The notes under the pieces are model-generated. The model saw only the letters and a program-made list of their open reading frames with translations. It searched no databases and was not told the DNA's origin. Source: Allosalinactinospora lopnorensis (GTDB lineage Bacteria; Actinomycetota; Actinomycetes; Streptosporangiales; Streptosporangiaceae). Taken from it: a DNA stretch of 40,684 bases. Below, in pieces: positions 1 through 8,746 of the stretch. How positions within the stretch are numbered: the first letter of the stretch is position 1; each line of letters starts with the position of its first letter. The stretch spans positions 1 through 40,684 of the forward strand of contig NZ_LAJC01000056.1 in the NCBI RefSeq assembly GCF_000981225.1, written 5' to 3'. The translations under genes and the position numbers were made by a program.

Positions 1-1
1 C

Positions 2-664
2 CCTCTGGTGGGATCGATCGTCATCGTCACCGGTCGCCCCGCCGATGTGGCGGTGACGTACGGAAGTCTCGACAGCATCGGCGGCATCGCCGTCCTCGGC
101 CAGTACGGCCTGGACCGCTGGGAGGGCGGCCGGCACACGTCGCCGCAACCACCACCGGGAGTGCAGACGGTCCGCGAGGAACTTCCGGGACTCATCGAAC
201 GGGTCGGAGCCCCGGAGGGCACCTGGATCGAGGACAAGGGGCACGCGCTCGCGGTCCACACCCGCCGCACGCCCGAGCCCGACTCCGCCTTGGACCTGCT
301 GAGGTCGCCGCTCGACGCTCTGGCCGAGCGGACCGGGCTCTCGGTCGAGCCCGGCCGCATGGTCATCGAGCTGCGCCCGCGGGGCATGGACAAAGGCACG
401 GCGCTGACCGACTTCGTCACCGACCGCGGGGGGTCGGTGGTGCTCTACGCGGGCGACGACCTCGGTGACCTCGCCGCGTTCGACGCCGTGGAGAACCTCC
501 GGGAGCAGGGCGTCCCCGGGATCACGGTCTGCAGCGGCTCGACAGAGGTCACAGCCCTGGCCGAACGCGCCGACCTGGTCGTCGACGGCCCAGAGGGGAT
601 CGCCGACCTGCTCGCCGACCTGCGGCATGCCCTCATCACCCCGTCCGGGCCCCCTAGCTCTTGA
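2..664 (+). CDS. otsB: Trehalose-6-phosphate phosphatase, 3' part
   Basis: This is the C-terminal part of a trehalose-phosphatase of the HAD superfamily, which removes phosphate from trehalose 6-phosphate in trehalose synthesis. The reading frame is open to the window edge, so the real start lies upstream. Visible motifs are SIVTGRP-like VTGRPADVA (HAD motif II region), the lysine-containing RPRGMDKGTAL segment that is typical of trehalose-phosphatases (motif III), and YAGDDLGDLAAFDAV, the acidic motif IV that binds magnesium. The N-terminal nucleophile motif DxDGT is outside the window. The stop codon overlaps the end of the convergent serine hydrolase gene by 11 bp. Family and reaction are confident; the choice of otsB rather than a paralogue is by family only. 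Confidence 0.9.
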   Translation, partial: PLVGSIVIVTGRPADVAVTYGSLDSIGGIAVLGQYGLDRWEGGRHTSPQPPPGVQTVREELPGLIERVGAPEGTWIEDKGHALAVHTRRTPEPDSALDLLRSPLDALAERTGLSVEPGRMVIELRPRGMDKGTALTDFVTDRGGSVVLYAGDDLGDLAAFDAVENLREQGVPGITVCSGSTEVTALAERADLVVDGPEGIADLLADLRHALITPSGPPSS

Positions 665-1676
665 ACGCCGCCAGCGCCGCCGCGCGGAGGTCACCGAGAC
701 CCGTCCTCCGGCGCCCGAGGTGCACGGCATTGGTCAGCAGGCCCACGTAGCGGCCGGTCTCAGGGTGCAGGACGAGGCTGGTCCCGGTGTAGCCGTTGTG
801 GAAGACGACGCCGTCGTCGGTGACCAGCCAGGCCAGTCCGCGGGAGTACCCCCTCTCGACGAACACGCCGGGCGTCCAGCTCTGCCGGAGATAGCCGGCG
901 AAGGAGTCCGCCGGCCCGCCCTCGGAGTAGCGGTGAAGAAGCTCCCTCGCGAAGACCCCGAGGTCAATGGCGGTACTGAACACCCCCGCATGGCCGGCGA
1001 CCCCGCCCATGAGGGCCGCGGCCTCGTCGTGCACCACACCCCACGTCGGCGCGGTCCCCGGGATACGGCGCTCGGTCGGGGCCACCGAGGGCGAGCGCGG
1101 TAACGGCCCGTAGGCCGTCGCCGACATGCCCATATCCGCCCACATCTCCGCCGCCAGCCGGTCCAGGGGCGCACCGAGGACACGCTCCAGCAGCAGGCCC
1201 AACAGGATGAACCCGCGGTCGATGTAGCGGTACCCCTCCTCGTCCAGCGGCTCGGACAGGATCGCCTCGGCCAGGTCACGACCGGTCCCGACATAGCACT
1301 CCAGCCAGGTGACCGGGTTCAGCCGCGACGTGTGGGTGAGTATCTGCCGGACGGTCACCGCCCCGCCGGGGTACGGCCCCCCGGGAAAGTGGTCCGACAG
1401 CGGCGTGTCCAGGTCGAGGAGGCCCTCGGCCACTGCCCGCCCCACGAGCGGCCAGGTGGCCAGCACCTTGGTCAGACTGGCCACGTCATAGTGGACGTCC
1501 GGGGCGGCGCGGGCGCCCTCGCACTCCTCGGCGAGTCCGCCGACGGCGACGAACTCCCACATGCTGCCGGTGCCGACAACGGCGGTGCCCCCCGGCAACC
1601 ACCCCGCATCGACCATCACCTTCAGGACACCGCGAATGTCCATCCCCGTATCCGCGAGCCAATCACCGTCTCGCAC
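654..1676 (-). CDS. Serine hydrolase of the beta-lactamase/class C penicillin-binding family
   Basis: A 340-residue serine hydrolase of the beta-lactamase/transpeptidase fold. The SxxK nucleophile motif is seen as SLTK in DVASLTKVLATW. A Y-x-N-type second motif is probably YID in YRYIDRGFILLGLLLE, and the third motif is HNG in VFHNGYTGTSL, where the HTG/KTG triad is usual. No secretion signal is apparent, so the protein may be cytoplasmic. The physiological substrate is unknown; relatives include D-aminopeptidases and esterases. I chose the GTG at 1676 because GGAGGAGGGG lies just upstream at 1681-1690; the frame stays open to 1769 and an internal ATG at 1643 is an alternative. The 3' end overlaps otsB tail to tail by 11 bp. 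Confidence 0.8.
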   Translation of the reverse strand: MRDGDWLADTGMDIRGVLKVMVDAGWLPGGTAVVGTGSMWEFVAVGGLAEECEGARAAPDVHYDVASLTKVLATWPLVGRAVAEGLLDLDTPLSDHFPGGPYPGGAVTVRQILTHTSRLNPVTWLECYVGTGRDLAEAILSEPLDEEGYRYIDRGFILLGLLLERVLGAPLDRLAAEMWADMGMSATAYGPLPRSPSVAPTERRIPGTAPTWGVVHDEAAALMGGVAGHAGVFSTAIDLGVFARELLHRYSEGGPADSFAGYLRQSWTPGVFVERGYSRGLAWLVTDDGVVFHNGYTGTSLVLHPETGRYVGLLTNAVHLGRRRTGLGDLRAAALAAFKS

Positions 1677-1800
1677 GCGCCCCCTCCTCCGACGGAACTT
1701 TCCCACCGGCGGATACCCGCTGGACACGGGGTTGTCACCCCGTTCCACCTGCGCATGAGCATGGAACATTCCTGTGCGGGAGACCGAAACCGGGCCCGAA

Positions 1801-1823
1801 GGCGCGACTGCGGGCCTCGCGCC
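1801..1823 (-). terminator. GC hairpin downstream of the DUF2269 gene
   Basis: A perfect 7-bp inverted repeat (GGCGCGA and TCGCGCC) with a 9-nt loop lies about 60 bp past the DUF2269 stop codon on the minus strand. It has no U-run, so it is only a candidate terminator. The 200-bp stretch between the serine hydrolase start and the DUF2269 stop holds no gene that I can support. Confidence 0.3.
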
Positions 1824-1880
1824 CCGAGAGGGAAAGGGTTTCGTCGTGTCCGCAAGGAGCGCGGAGAGCGGGGCAGGGCC

Positions 1881-2503
1881 TCACCCCTTGCCGGGCGCCT
1901 CCGTGGCGGGGCCCCGCCGCGGCCCCGCCCGCTTCGGACGCCGCTGTAGCCGACCGAAAGGCTTCACGGTGGAGAGGACGGTGGCGGCGAGCAGGAACGA
2001 CCACGCGACCGACAGCGAGATCACGGCCTTCTCCTGCTCGCTCGCCGCGGGCGGCTCCCCCGAGCCGCCCGCCGCCGAGGCCAACTCCACGAGCCCGGGG
2101 CCCAGGGCCAGATTGCTGCCGAGCACCAGCACGGTGGTCAGCACCAGCTTGATCGCCACCCAGTAGTACCGCAGCAGTCCCCAGGACGTACCGAGGGAAA
2201 GAACCGGTCCGCTAACCCCCGCGAGCGGCTGATCGGCGTGATGAGCACCGTCACCAGCAGCGTCGCGGCGGTGTAGCCGGCGGTGGCGGGTTCCGGGATG
2301 CCGGCGAGCGCAGCGTTGACGGTGGGGGCCACCAGCGCGAGATGCACACCCAGCCACCCCACGCTGGTCACGACGCGCACCGTCACGGCCGCCTTGCGGA
2401 GTACAGGGGAGAGCCGGAACAGCGGCCCGCCGCGGCCGGCACCGGAGCTGTTCCACTCCAGGCGCCGGCCGGGCAGAGCGGCCGTGCCCACCGTTCCCGT
2501 CAC
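1881..2503 (-). pseudogene. DUF2269-like integral membrane protein, frameshifted
   Basis: Two overlapping minus-strand frames together encode one membrane protein. The first (from GTG 2503) gives VTVRVVTSVGWLGVHLALV and a second hydrophobic stretch. The second gives GPVLSLGTSWGLLRYYWV, KLVLTTVLVLGSNLAL and a last membrane segment ending in a basic tail. The S-x-GTxWGLxRYYWV motif and the order of segments resemble the DUF2269 family, whose function is unknown. The frames break near 2227. Adding one C to the CC there would restore IT-PIS-PLAGVSGPVLSLG, so this is either a fresh single-base deletion or a sequencing under-call. It lies 14 bp downstream of the SHOCT gene and is probably cotranscribed with it. 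Confidence 0.65.
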
Positions 2504-2517
2504 GGCGTGCCGCCCGG

Positions 2518-2838
2518 TTAGGTACCCGGGTACCAGTTCAGCGCGCTCGCGCGCTCCAGGAACTCGTCCACGCTGATGTCACCGCGGGCGAAGCGCTCGG
2601 CGAGCACCCTGCGCGCGGTCTCGTCGGCGGGCTCCGGGGCGGGCGCGGCCCACGGCGGCCGCCCGCCGCGGCGGCGCAGCAGCCAGAAAGCGGTCCCCGC
2701 AGCGAGGAGTGGCAGCAGAAGGCACATGAGGACTCCAATCACCGGTGCGAACGGCGGCGGGCCGGCTCCCCACGGAGGGCCGTGCCGCGCTGCCGTCGCC
2801 GTCATTTCGGTCGCCAACAGAGCGAGTTGACTGTTCAT
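2518..2838 (-). CDS. Small membrane protein with C-terminal SHOCT-like domain
   Basis: A 106-residue protein with one transmembrane segment (about residues 30-55, VIGVLMCLLLPLLAAGTAFW followed by LLRRRGG) and a short C-terminal helical motif, LAERFARGDISVDEFLERAS, that matches the SHOCT pattern of membrane-linked small proteins. The linker between them is rich in proline and alanine. The exact role of the SHOCT module is unsettled; it is thought to mediate oligomerisation or interaction. It starts at the ATG at 2838 with a weak GAGG upstream and is followed closely by the DUF2269 gene. Its start is divergent from the KptA gene, so the roughly 260-bp region 2839-3100 should hold both promoters. 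Confidence 0.65.
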   Translation of the reverse strand: MNSQLALLATEMTATAARHGPPWGAGPPPFAPVIGVLMCLLLPLLAAGTAFWLLRRRGGRPPWAAPAPEPADETARRVLAERFARGDISVDEFLERASALNWYPGT

Positions 2839-3100
2839 GGGCCCAAGCCTCGCCGCCGCGGGCTACGCGTGTCGTCACCCGGGCAGCGGCTTCGCGGCTA
2901 CGTACCGCGCCTACGCTCCCCGGCCGGTGCGTGTGTCCCGCGCCTGCCGGGACCAGAGCCGGATACACGGGCGCAATGGGCCTATCGGCGGAGGAGGCGG
3001 CCGGTGCGCACCGCCCCATAAGCTCGTCCTCAACCCGCCGGCGGACCCCGGCCCGAGGGGTACCGGCAGCAGGGTGGCGAGCCTTCGGGAGGTGGTGGCG

Positions 3101-3646
3101 GTGGACGGGCAGCGGCTGGTGGCGGTCTCCAGGTACCTGGCCAGGCACCTGCGGCACACCCCGGAGCGGATCGGGATCGACCTGGACGCGCACGGCTGGG
3201 TGGAGGTCGATACGCTGCTCGCGGCGGCGGCCTCCCGCGGGTTCCCGATATCGCGGGCGGAACTGGAGCAGGTCGTCGCCGGCAACGACAAGCGCCGGTA
3301 CACGATCGAGCACGGCAGGATCCGGGCCGACCAGGGCCACTCCGTGCCCGTGGACCTCGACCTCCCGGTGGCCGAACCGCCCGTGTCCCTCTACCACGGG
3401 ACGGTGGCCAGGAGCCTGGAGGCGATCCGCGCCGCAGGGTTACGGCCGATGAACCGCCACCATGTCCACCTGTCCCCGGACCGTGCGACAGCCACCCGCG
3501 TCGGGGCGCGCAGGGGCCCGCCGGTCGTTCTGGCGGTCGGCGCCGGAGACATGCACGCGGCCGGGTACGAATTCCGGGTCAGCGCCAACGGAGTGTGGCT
3601 CACCGACCACGTCCCGCCGTCCTTCATCCGTTTCCCGGGCGGCTAG
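3101..3646 (+). CDS. kptA: RNA 2'-phosphotransferase, Tpt1/KptA family
   Basis: A 181-residue KptA/Tpt1 enzyme. The family moves a 2'-phosphate from RNA to NAD+, giving ADP-ribose 1''-2'' cyclic phosphate; in eukaryotes it finishes tRNA splicing, while bacterial substrates are not settled. The N-terminal winged-helix-like half contains LVAVSRYLARHLRHTPERIG, and IRADQGHS, SLYHGT and HHVHLSPD form the conserved NAD/RNA site. The track of open codons extends further upstream, but I place the start at the GTG at 3101 because GGGAGG at 3087-3092 lies 8 nt away and the length then fits the family. GTGs at 3092 and 3095 are alternatives. It stands alone, with no tRNA ligase gene next to it. Confidence 0.88.
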   Translation: MDGQRLVAVSRYLARHLRHTPERIGIDLDAHGWVEVDTLLAAAASRGFPISRAELEQVVAGNDKRRYTIEHGRIRADQGHSVPVDLDLPVAEPPVSLYHGTVARSLEAIRAAGLRPMNRHHVHLSPDRATATRVGARRGPPVVLAVGAGDMHAAGYEFRVSANGVWLTDHVPPSFIRFPGG

Positions 3647-4106
3647 CGGTCCACCGACGCCCGCACAGGACACCCAACGGGCGGGAACGGAATCGGGCTC
3701 GGGAATCCTCCGGTACGGACGTCTACGTGGTGCAGACGATGCTCGGGCACCGCAAGCAAGGCAAGGCCCTCCGGGTCACCGACAACATGCTGGTCGCGGC
3801 TGCCAAGGCCCTCGGGGTGGCAGCGGCTGGGGAAAGGCGCGGCGGAAACGCTCCTGCCACCGATCAGCAGTATGCGGAAAGTCACCCGCGACGTGGCACT
3901 CGCCGCAGCCCTTCGGCGATCTTGAGGAAGTCGTTCCTTCACACGCGCACGAAGAAACGAAATGCTCAAGATCAGCGAGGACCCCCATGGGAAGGAAAAG
4001 GCCGCAGCGGGAGTCTCGACGGACTCCCCGTGGCCATAAGCGATAGCTGACCAGCCGACGGACCCCATCTGCCGCGGCCACGTCATCCCTGGCCAGAAAA
4101 GAAAAG
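3647..4106. other. Non-coding gap beside tRNA-Thr, possible integrase and enzyme scraps
   Basis: No intact gene is visible. On the plus strand, about 3706-3770 encodes SSGTDVYVVQTMLGHRKQG, which resembles the box around the LGH motif of tyrosine recombinases (typically VQ-x-LGH). The same frame then gives ALRVTDNMLVAAAKALG, which is reminiscent of the C-terminus of malic enzymes. Both matches are short and could be chance. The position, immediately beyond the 3' end of a tRNA gene, is where integrative elements insert, so a decayed element end is possible. A run of A/G at 4097-4107 (T-rich on the minus strand) follows the tRNA 3' end and may help transcription stop. Confidence 0.25.
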
Positions 4107-4179
4107 AGCCGGCAAGGGGACTTGAACCCCTAACCTATCGCTTACAAGGCGATTGCTCTGCCAATTGAGCTATGCCGGC
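4107..4179 (-). tRNA. tRNA-Thr (anticodon UGU)
   Basis: Reading the minus strand from 4179, a full cloverleaf can be drawn. The acceptor stem is GCCGGCA with TGCCGGC, the D arm GCTC...GAGC, the anticodon stem ATCGC with GCGAT enclosing the loop CTTGTAA (anticodon TGT), and the T arm AGGGG-TTCAAGT-CCCCT. The discriminator base is U and CCA is not encoded, so CCA would be added after transcription. It decodes threonine ACA codons. A pyrimidine-rich, U-containing tract follows the 3' end. Confidence 0.95.
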
Positions 4180-4219
4180 CGGTGTCTGCACCACCCAGTG
4201 GCATGGTACCGGTTGTGGG

Positions 4220-5182
4220 CTACTGTCCGGACGTCCGACGCCGGGCGGTCTCGTACAGCGCTATGCCGGCCGCCACTGAAGCGTTCAACGACTCCGCGCC
4301 GCTGATCGGGATCCCGACGACGATGTCGCAGGTCTCGCGGACCAGCCTCGACAGCCCCTTGCCCTCGGAGCCGATCACGACGACGAGGGGTCCGGTCGCC
4401 AACCCCAGTTCGTCCAGGCGGGTGTCGGCACCGGCGTCAAGCCCCGCGACGAACAGCCCGGCCTGCTTGTACCCCTCCAGTGTGCGGGTGAGGTTGGTGG
4501 CCTGCGCTACAGGCAGCCGGGCGAGCGCGCCGGCCGAGGTCTTCCAGGACGCCATGGTCACGCCCGCGGAGCGGCGCTCCGGGATCAGCAGGCCGTGCGC
4601 GCCGAACGCCGCGGCCGACCGGGCGACCGCCCCAAGGTTGTGCGGATCGGTCACGCTGTCGAGCGCCACGATCAGCGGAGGCGTGTCCGACTCCTGGGCG
4701 GTGTCCAGCAGGTCGTCGGGATGCTGGTAGCGGTAGGGCGGCACCTTCAACGCGATGCCCTGATGCGCCGCGCCCGGCTGCCCGCTGCTTTCGCAGTGGT
4801 TGTCCAGCTGCGTCCTTGTGACCTCCTGGATCTCCACCCCGGCATCGCCGGCGAGCCTGGCGGCCTCCGTGATACGGGGATCGGGTTCCAGACTGTTCGC
4901 CAGGAACAGCCTGGACGCCGGGGCACCGGCCCGCAGCGCTTCGAGGACCGGGTTGCGGCCGACCAGCAGTTCCGAGCCGCCGCCGTCGCGGCCGGAAGCC
5001 CCGGGGACGTCGGGGCTGGAGACCGGCGGGCCCGGCTGCTGCTTGCCGGCACCGGAACGCTGTTTCTTGGGGTACCAGTGCCGCTGCTCCTTGGGAAGCG
5101 TGCCCTTCTTACCTTCGAGCGCGCTCTTCCCTTTGCCCCCGCTGCCCTTCGTGGGACCCTTCTTGCCCTTCTTCGCCGGCAT
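4220..5182 (-). CDS. rlmB: 23S rRNA (guanosine-2'-O)-methyltransferase, SpoU/TrmH family
   Basis: A 320-residue SpoU-family 2'-O-methyltransferase, by family most likely RlmB, which methylates G2251 of 23S rRNA using S-adenosylmethionine. The first ~85 residues are a lysine/glycine-rich disordered tail common in actinobacterial members. Then comes the substrate-binding domain (LLVGRNPVLEALRAGAP) and the knotted SPOUT domain with motif 1 NLGAVARSAAAFG, motif 2 VIGSEGKGLS and motif 3 SLNASVAAGIALYE. The ATG at 5182 is preceded by GGAAGGA about 9 nt upstream. It lies 77 bp downstream of cysS on the same strand, the usual actinobacterial order, so the two are probably cotranscribed. Confidence 0.92.
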   Translation of the reverse strand: MPAKKGKKGPTKGSGGKGKSALEGKKGTLPKEQRHWYPKKQRSGAGKQQPGPPVSSPDVPGASGRDGGGSELLVGRNPVLEALRAGAPASRLFLANSLEPDPRITEAARLAGDAGVEIQEVTRTQLDNHCESSGQPGAAHQGIALKVPPYRYQHPDDLLDTAQESDTPPLIVALDSVTDPHNLGAVARSAAAFGAHGLLIPERRSAGVTMASWKTSAGALARLPVAQATNLTRTLEGYKQAGLFVAGLDAGADTRLDELGLATGPLVVVIGSEGKGLSRLVRETCDIVVGIPISGAESLNASVAAGIALYETARRRTSGQ

Positions 5183-5259
5183 GAGCGCTGTTCCTTCCAT
5201 ATCTGCTGTGCATGCGGCCATGCCGGAAACACCGGTCCCCGTTCGGTCTCGGCGCCCCG

Positions 5260-6663
5260 TCAGCCGTGCCGGAGCTCCCAGCGCGGACCGCGCGGAGTGT
5301 CCTCGACGGTGATGCCCGCTTCGCTGAGCCGGTCGCGGATCTCGTCTGCGGCCGCGTAGTCCTTGCGGGCCCGAGCCGCCTGCCGCTGGTCCAGAGCGAC
5401 CGTCACCAGGGCGTCGACGACGTCGCGCAGGCCGGTGTCGCCGGTCTCCGCCCACTGTTCGGACAGCGGGTCCAGTCCCAGCACCGCGAGCATCCCCCGC
5501 AGCCGGCCGGTGATCTCGGCGAGGCGCTCCTTGGCGCCATCGGCAAGTGCCGAGTTGCCGTCGCGCACATGCCCGTGCACGACCGCGAGCGCCTGGGAGA
5601 CACCCAGGTCGTCGTCGAGCGCCGACGCGAACTCCTCCGGCATCTCGCCAGCGGGCGCCACCTCCCCGACGACCTCGGTGGCCCGGGTCAGGAACCCCTC
5701 GATCCGCTGGTAGGCGGACGCCGCCTCGCGCAGTGCCTCGTCGGAGTAGTCGATGACCGACCGGTAGTGCGCCTGCGCCAGGTAGTAGCGCAGTTCGACC
5801 GGCCGGACCTTGCGCACGATCTCCGGGATCAGCAGCGAGTTGCCGACCGACTTGCTCATCTTCTCGCCGGCCATGGCGAGCAGGCCGTTGTGCAGCCAGT
5901 AACGGGCGAACCCGTCACCGGCGGCCTGGGACTGCGCGGTCTCGTTCTCGTGGTGCGGGAACACGAGGTCGAGTCCGCCGCCGTGGATGTCGAACGTGGA
6001 GCCGAGGTACTTGGTGGCCATGGCCGAGCACTCCAGATGCCAGCCGGGCCGGCCGCGGCCCCAAGGGGTCTCCCAGCTGGGCTCCCCTGGTCGTACCCCC
6101 TTCCACAAGGCGAAGTCGCGGGGATCGCGCTTCCCGAGGTCGTTCTCGGTGTCGTCGGCGCCGCGCATCTGCTCAAGCCGCTGGTTGGACAGGGCCCCGT
6201 ACTCAGGGAAGGAGGTGACGTCGAAGTAGACGTCACCGGAACCGTTCTCGGCGGGGTAGGCGTGCCCGCTCTCGATGAGCCGCCGCATCAGCTCGACCAT
6301 CTCGGGCACGTGCCCGGTGGCACGCGGCTCCACGGTGGGCGGCAGGCATCCCAGGATGTCGTAGGCCCAGGTGAACGCGCGCTGGTTGCGTTCGCTGACC
6401 TCCCACCACGGCACGCCTTCGGCCCGTGCGACGTTGATGATCTTGTCGTCGATGTCGGTCACATTGCGGCACAGGGTCACGCGGTAGCCGCGGTAGGTGA
6501 GCCAGCGCCGCAGGATGTCGAAGTTGACACCGGAGCGGATGTGGCCGATGTGCGGCGGAGCCTGCACCGTGGCACCGCACAGGTACAGCGAGGCACGCCC
6601 CTCACGCAGAGGGACGAAGTCGCGGACCTGCCGGGCTCGGGTGTCATAGAAGCGCAGACTCAC
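5260..6663 (-). CDS. cysS: Cysteinyl-tRNA synthetase
   Basis: A 467-residue class I aminoacyl-tRNA synthetase that charges tRNA-Cys. The HIGH motif is at residues 38-41 ([10 protein letters not shown]) and the KMSKS motif is seen in [10 protein letters not shown]. Zinc ligands fit the family: Cys29 in LYLCGATVQ, the cysteine in HLECSAMA, and HHE in FPHHENE. Length and ending are normal. I place the start at the GTG at 6663. There is no clear ribosome site, but a -10 box TACCCT lies 7 nt upstream (6671-6676), so the mRNA may be leaderless. The gene is divergent from the membrane protein at 6824. The paralogue MshC of mycothiol synthesis was considered, but sequence and context (rlmB, ispF, carD) fit CysS. 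Confidence 0.93.
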   Translation of the reverse strand: MSLRFYDTRARQVRDFVPLREGRASLYLCGATVQAPPHIGHIRSGVNFDILRRWLTYRGYRVTLCRNVTDIDDKIINVARAEGVPWWEVSERNQRAFTWAYDILGCLPPTVEPRATGHVPEMVELMRRLIESGHAYPAENGSGDVYFDVTSFPEYGALSNQRLEQMRGADDTENDLGKRDPRDFALWKGVRPGEPSWETPWGRGRPGWHLECSAMATKYLGSTFDIHGGGLDLVFPHHENETAQSQAAGDGFARYWLHNGLLAMAGEKMSKSVGNSLLIPEIVRKVRPVELRYYLAQAHYRSVIDYSDEALREAASAYQRIEGFLTRATEVVGEVAPAGEMPEEFASALDDDLGVSQALAVVHGHVRDGNSALADGAKERLAEITGRLRGMLAVLGLDPLSEQWAETGDTGLRDVVDALVTVALDQRQAARARKDYAAADEIRDRLSEAGITVEDTPRGPRWELRHG

Positions 6664-6670
6664 AGTGCCA

Positions 6671-6676
6671 AGGGTA
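6671..6676 (-). promoter_or_regulatory. -10 box of cysS, probably leaderless
   Basis: On the minus strand TACCCT fits the actinobacterial TANNNT -10 pattern and ends 7 nt before the cysS GTG. No convincing -35 is visible. This is inferred from spacing. Confidence 0.4.
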
Positions 6677-6807
6677 GCTGTTCCGCGGCGGGGTACGGGC
6701 CGGGAGCCGCCGACCGGTGGACAGGCCCGACCGGCGCGGACGCGGAACTCCCGAGGCGCTCCCGGCCGCATCAGCGCGGAACCTCGTGTTCACAGCGCTG
6801 GCTGAGC

Positions 6808-6813
6808 TACGCT
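6808..6813 (+). promoter_or_regulatory. -10 box of the 6824 gene, probably leaderless
   Basis: TACGCT lies 10 nt before the ATG at 6824. There is no Shine-Dalgarno sequence between them, so transcription would begin close to the start codon. TTCACA at 6789-6794 is too near to be a standard -35. Confidence 0.4.
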
Positions 6814-6823
6814 TCTGCATACG

Positions 6824-8149
6824 ATGGCCGCTAACCCCTCTTCACGTACCCGCGGCGCGCGCCCTGCCCCCCGAACCTCCGGCAGGGGATCCCGCGCCAT
6901 CGCGATCACACTGACAGGCATCGGCGTCCTGGTGATCGCCGCGTGTGCCGTTCTGCTCTCCTACAACGGCATCTACCAGATCGCCCGCCAAGGCGACGTC
7001 GACCCGAAGTACGCACACCTTTACCCCGGCGCGTTCACGCTGCTGCTCCTCATCGCCTTCTGGACCAGCTACCTGCTCCGCGACGCCCCGAGGTCCCGGC
7101 GGCTCGGGGTCGACGCCCTGATCCTCGGGCTGATCCTGATCGCTGCGTTCGCCAGTGCGTTGCAGCCACTGGGCTACCAACTGCTTCCGGAGACGGCCGT
7201 CGTCGTGGCCGCCGTAGCGCCCTGGATGGCGCTGCTGGTCGCGTTCCGGCTCTGGCTGTGGGTGGTCTCGCACCTGCGCGGCGAACGCCCCGAGGCCGCG
7301 CGGCGCCCCCGCTCCGCGCCCTCCGCTGATCCCGATTCCGTTGACACCGCCCCACTGCCCGCCGAGTCGACACCGAAGCCCGCCGAACCCGAGGAGCCCC
7401 AGCCGGGGCCACCGGAGGAGCGCGAGGCCGCTCCCTCGGCACCGGCGCTGCTGTGGCCGCCCAAGCAGGACCAGCCTTCCCACAAGGAGTCCTCGGTCCG
7501 CGTGCTGGAGCGTGAAGAGGTCGAGGCGCACGAGACCGACGCGGCGGACGGCGACCTCCAACAGGCGAAGACCAGCGCATCCGGGAGCCGCGCCGCGGCG
7601 GCGGAAGAACCGGAGTCCCCGTCCCCGGAACCGGGAGATACCGGGGACACCGCCCCCTTCCCCGAACCGGAGCCCGTTCTGCCGGACCCCGCACCGAAGC
7701 CACGCCCCGAAGCCGCGGAAACGGGGGCGCCCGCCTCGGAACCCGAGGCGGCGGGGGAGCCCCACTCGGCACCCCCTCGCGAGGAGCTCCCCAAGCGCGT
7801 GCCGCAGCCCGCTGCCAACCCGATCAAAAAGGCCGCGGAGCCGGCCAAGGACAGCGCTTCCGCGGCGGAGGAGAGCGATACCGGGCAGAGCGGCGCCAAC
7901 ACCGGACAGCACGAGGACGGCTTCGTCCACGACCTCCCACCCGACGACCCGACCAGCGACGAAGCGGCACCCCTTGAAGGGGAGGCGGCGGAACCGTTCT
8001 CGGGGGGCGGGCCGGAGACGGATCCCCTGATCGAGAAGCGTCCCGTGGCGCTCAGACCGCGCCGGCCTCCGATGACCGGTTTCCCGGAGGACCCGCCATC
8101 GCGTCGGGTCCGCAGCGGACCTACCCCACCGGAGGAACCGCACGGCTGA
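6824..8149 (+). CDS. Membrane protein with long acidic, proline-rich cytoplasmic tail
   Basis: A 441-residue protein of unknown function. The N-terminal ~155 residues hold four hydrophobic segments (about residues 25-47, 68-86, 98-118, 125-145) and the sequence LLSYNGIYQIA, resembling DUF2637-type actinobacterial membrane proteins. The rest, about 290 residues, is a low-complexity tail very rich in Glu, Pro, Ala and Ser, with no recognisable fold. A tail of this kind is usually disordered and may bind partners or the cell wall. It is divergent from cysS and convergent with ispF. The ATG at 6824 probably begins a leaderless message. Confidence 0.7.
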   Translation: MAANPSSRTRGARPAPRTSGRGSRAIAITLTGIGVLVIAACAVLLSYNGIYQIARQGDVDPKYAHLYPGAFTLLLLIAFWTSYLLRDAPRSRRLGVDALILGLILIAAFASALQPLGYQLLPETAVVVAAVAPWMALLVAFRLWLWVVSHLRGERPEAARRPRSAPSADPDSVDTAPLPAESTPKPAEPEEPQPGPPEEREAAPSAPALLWPPKQDQPSHKESSVRVLEREEVEAHETDAADGDLQQAKTSASGSRAAAAEEPESPSPEPGDTGDTAPFPEPEPVLPDPAPKPRPEAAETGAPASEPEAAGEPHSAPPREELPKRVPQPAANPIKKAAEPAKDSASAAEESDTGQSGANTGQHEDGFVHDLPPDDPTSDEAAPLEGEAAEPFSGGGPETDPLIEKRPVALRPRRPPMTGFPEDPPSRRVRSGPTPPEEPHG

Positions 8150-8220
8150 ACCTCATCGGGCACCCGTCCGCTGATTTCCGCGGGCCGGCAAGACGGCCTC
8201 GGCCCCACCGGAAGGTCCGG

Positions 8221-8239
8221 GACACGGTCGGTCCGTGTC
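8221..8239. terminator. Hairpin between converging genes
   Basis: GACACGG and CCGTGTC form a perfect 7-bp stem with a 5-nt loop. It lies between the end of the 6824 gene and ispF and runs into the ispF stop codon (8238-8240). It could serve both strands. There is no U-run, so the call is tentative. Confidence 0.4.
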
Positions 8240-8717
8240 ATTCGGAGGGTGCGCACAGGGCGGTGGCCACCGCCGCGATTCCCTCGCCCCGGCCGGTGAG
8301 CCCGAGGCCATCGGTGGTGGTCGCCGAGACCGTGACCGGGGCACCGGCCGCCTCGGTAAGGACCTGCTCCGCCTCGGACCTGCGCGGCGCGAATTTGGGC
8401 CGGTTGCCGATGATCTGAACAGCGATGTTACCGATCTCGTACCCGGCGGTCCGGACTCGGGCGGCCGACTCCGCGAGGAGGGCGACCCCCGACGCACCGC
8501 GCCATTTCGGATCGGCGGTGCCGAACTGCGCCCCAAGATCGCCCAGGCCGGCCGCGGAGAAAAGCGCGTCGCACGCCGCATGCGCGGCGACATCGCCATC
8601 GGAATGGCCGCTCACTCCGTCCTCTCCCGGCCATTCCAGGCCCGCGAGAAACAGAATGCGTCCTGCCATAAATGGGTGGACGTCGGTTCCGACGCCCACC
8701 CGCGGCATTTTCGGCAT
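8238..8717 (-). CDS. ispF: 2-C-methyl-D-erythritol 2,4-cyclodiphosphate synthase
   Basis: A 159-residue IspF, the enzyme that cyclises CDP-methylerythritol 2-phosphate in the non-mevalonate route to isoprenoids. The zinc ligands are visible as Asp12 and His14 in GTDVHPF and His46 in [29 protein letters not shown] and the C-terminal [13 protein letters not shown] match the family. It follows carD with a 29-bp gap; the carD-ispF neighbourhood is widespread in actinobacteria, although ispD, often placed between them, is absent here. The ATG at 8717 has only a weak ribosome site, and the Met at codon 4 is an alternative start. Confidence 0.95.
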   Translation of the reverse strand: MPKMPRVGVGTDVHPFMAGRILFLAGLEWPGEDGVSGHSDGDVAAHAACDALFSAAGLGDLGAQFGTADPKWRGASGVALLAESAARVRTAGYEIGNIAVQIIGNRPKFAPRRSEAEQVLTEAAGAPVTVSATTTDGLGLTGRGEGIAAVATALCAPSE

Positions 8718-8746
8718 GAAAACAGTGCTTCTTTGGTGGCCTTTAG

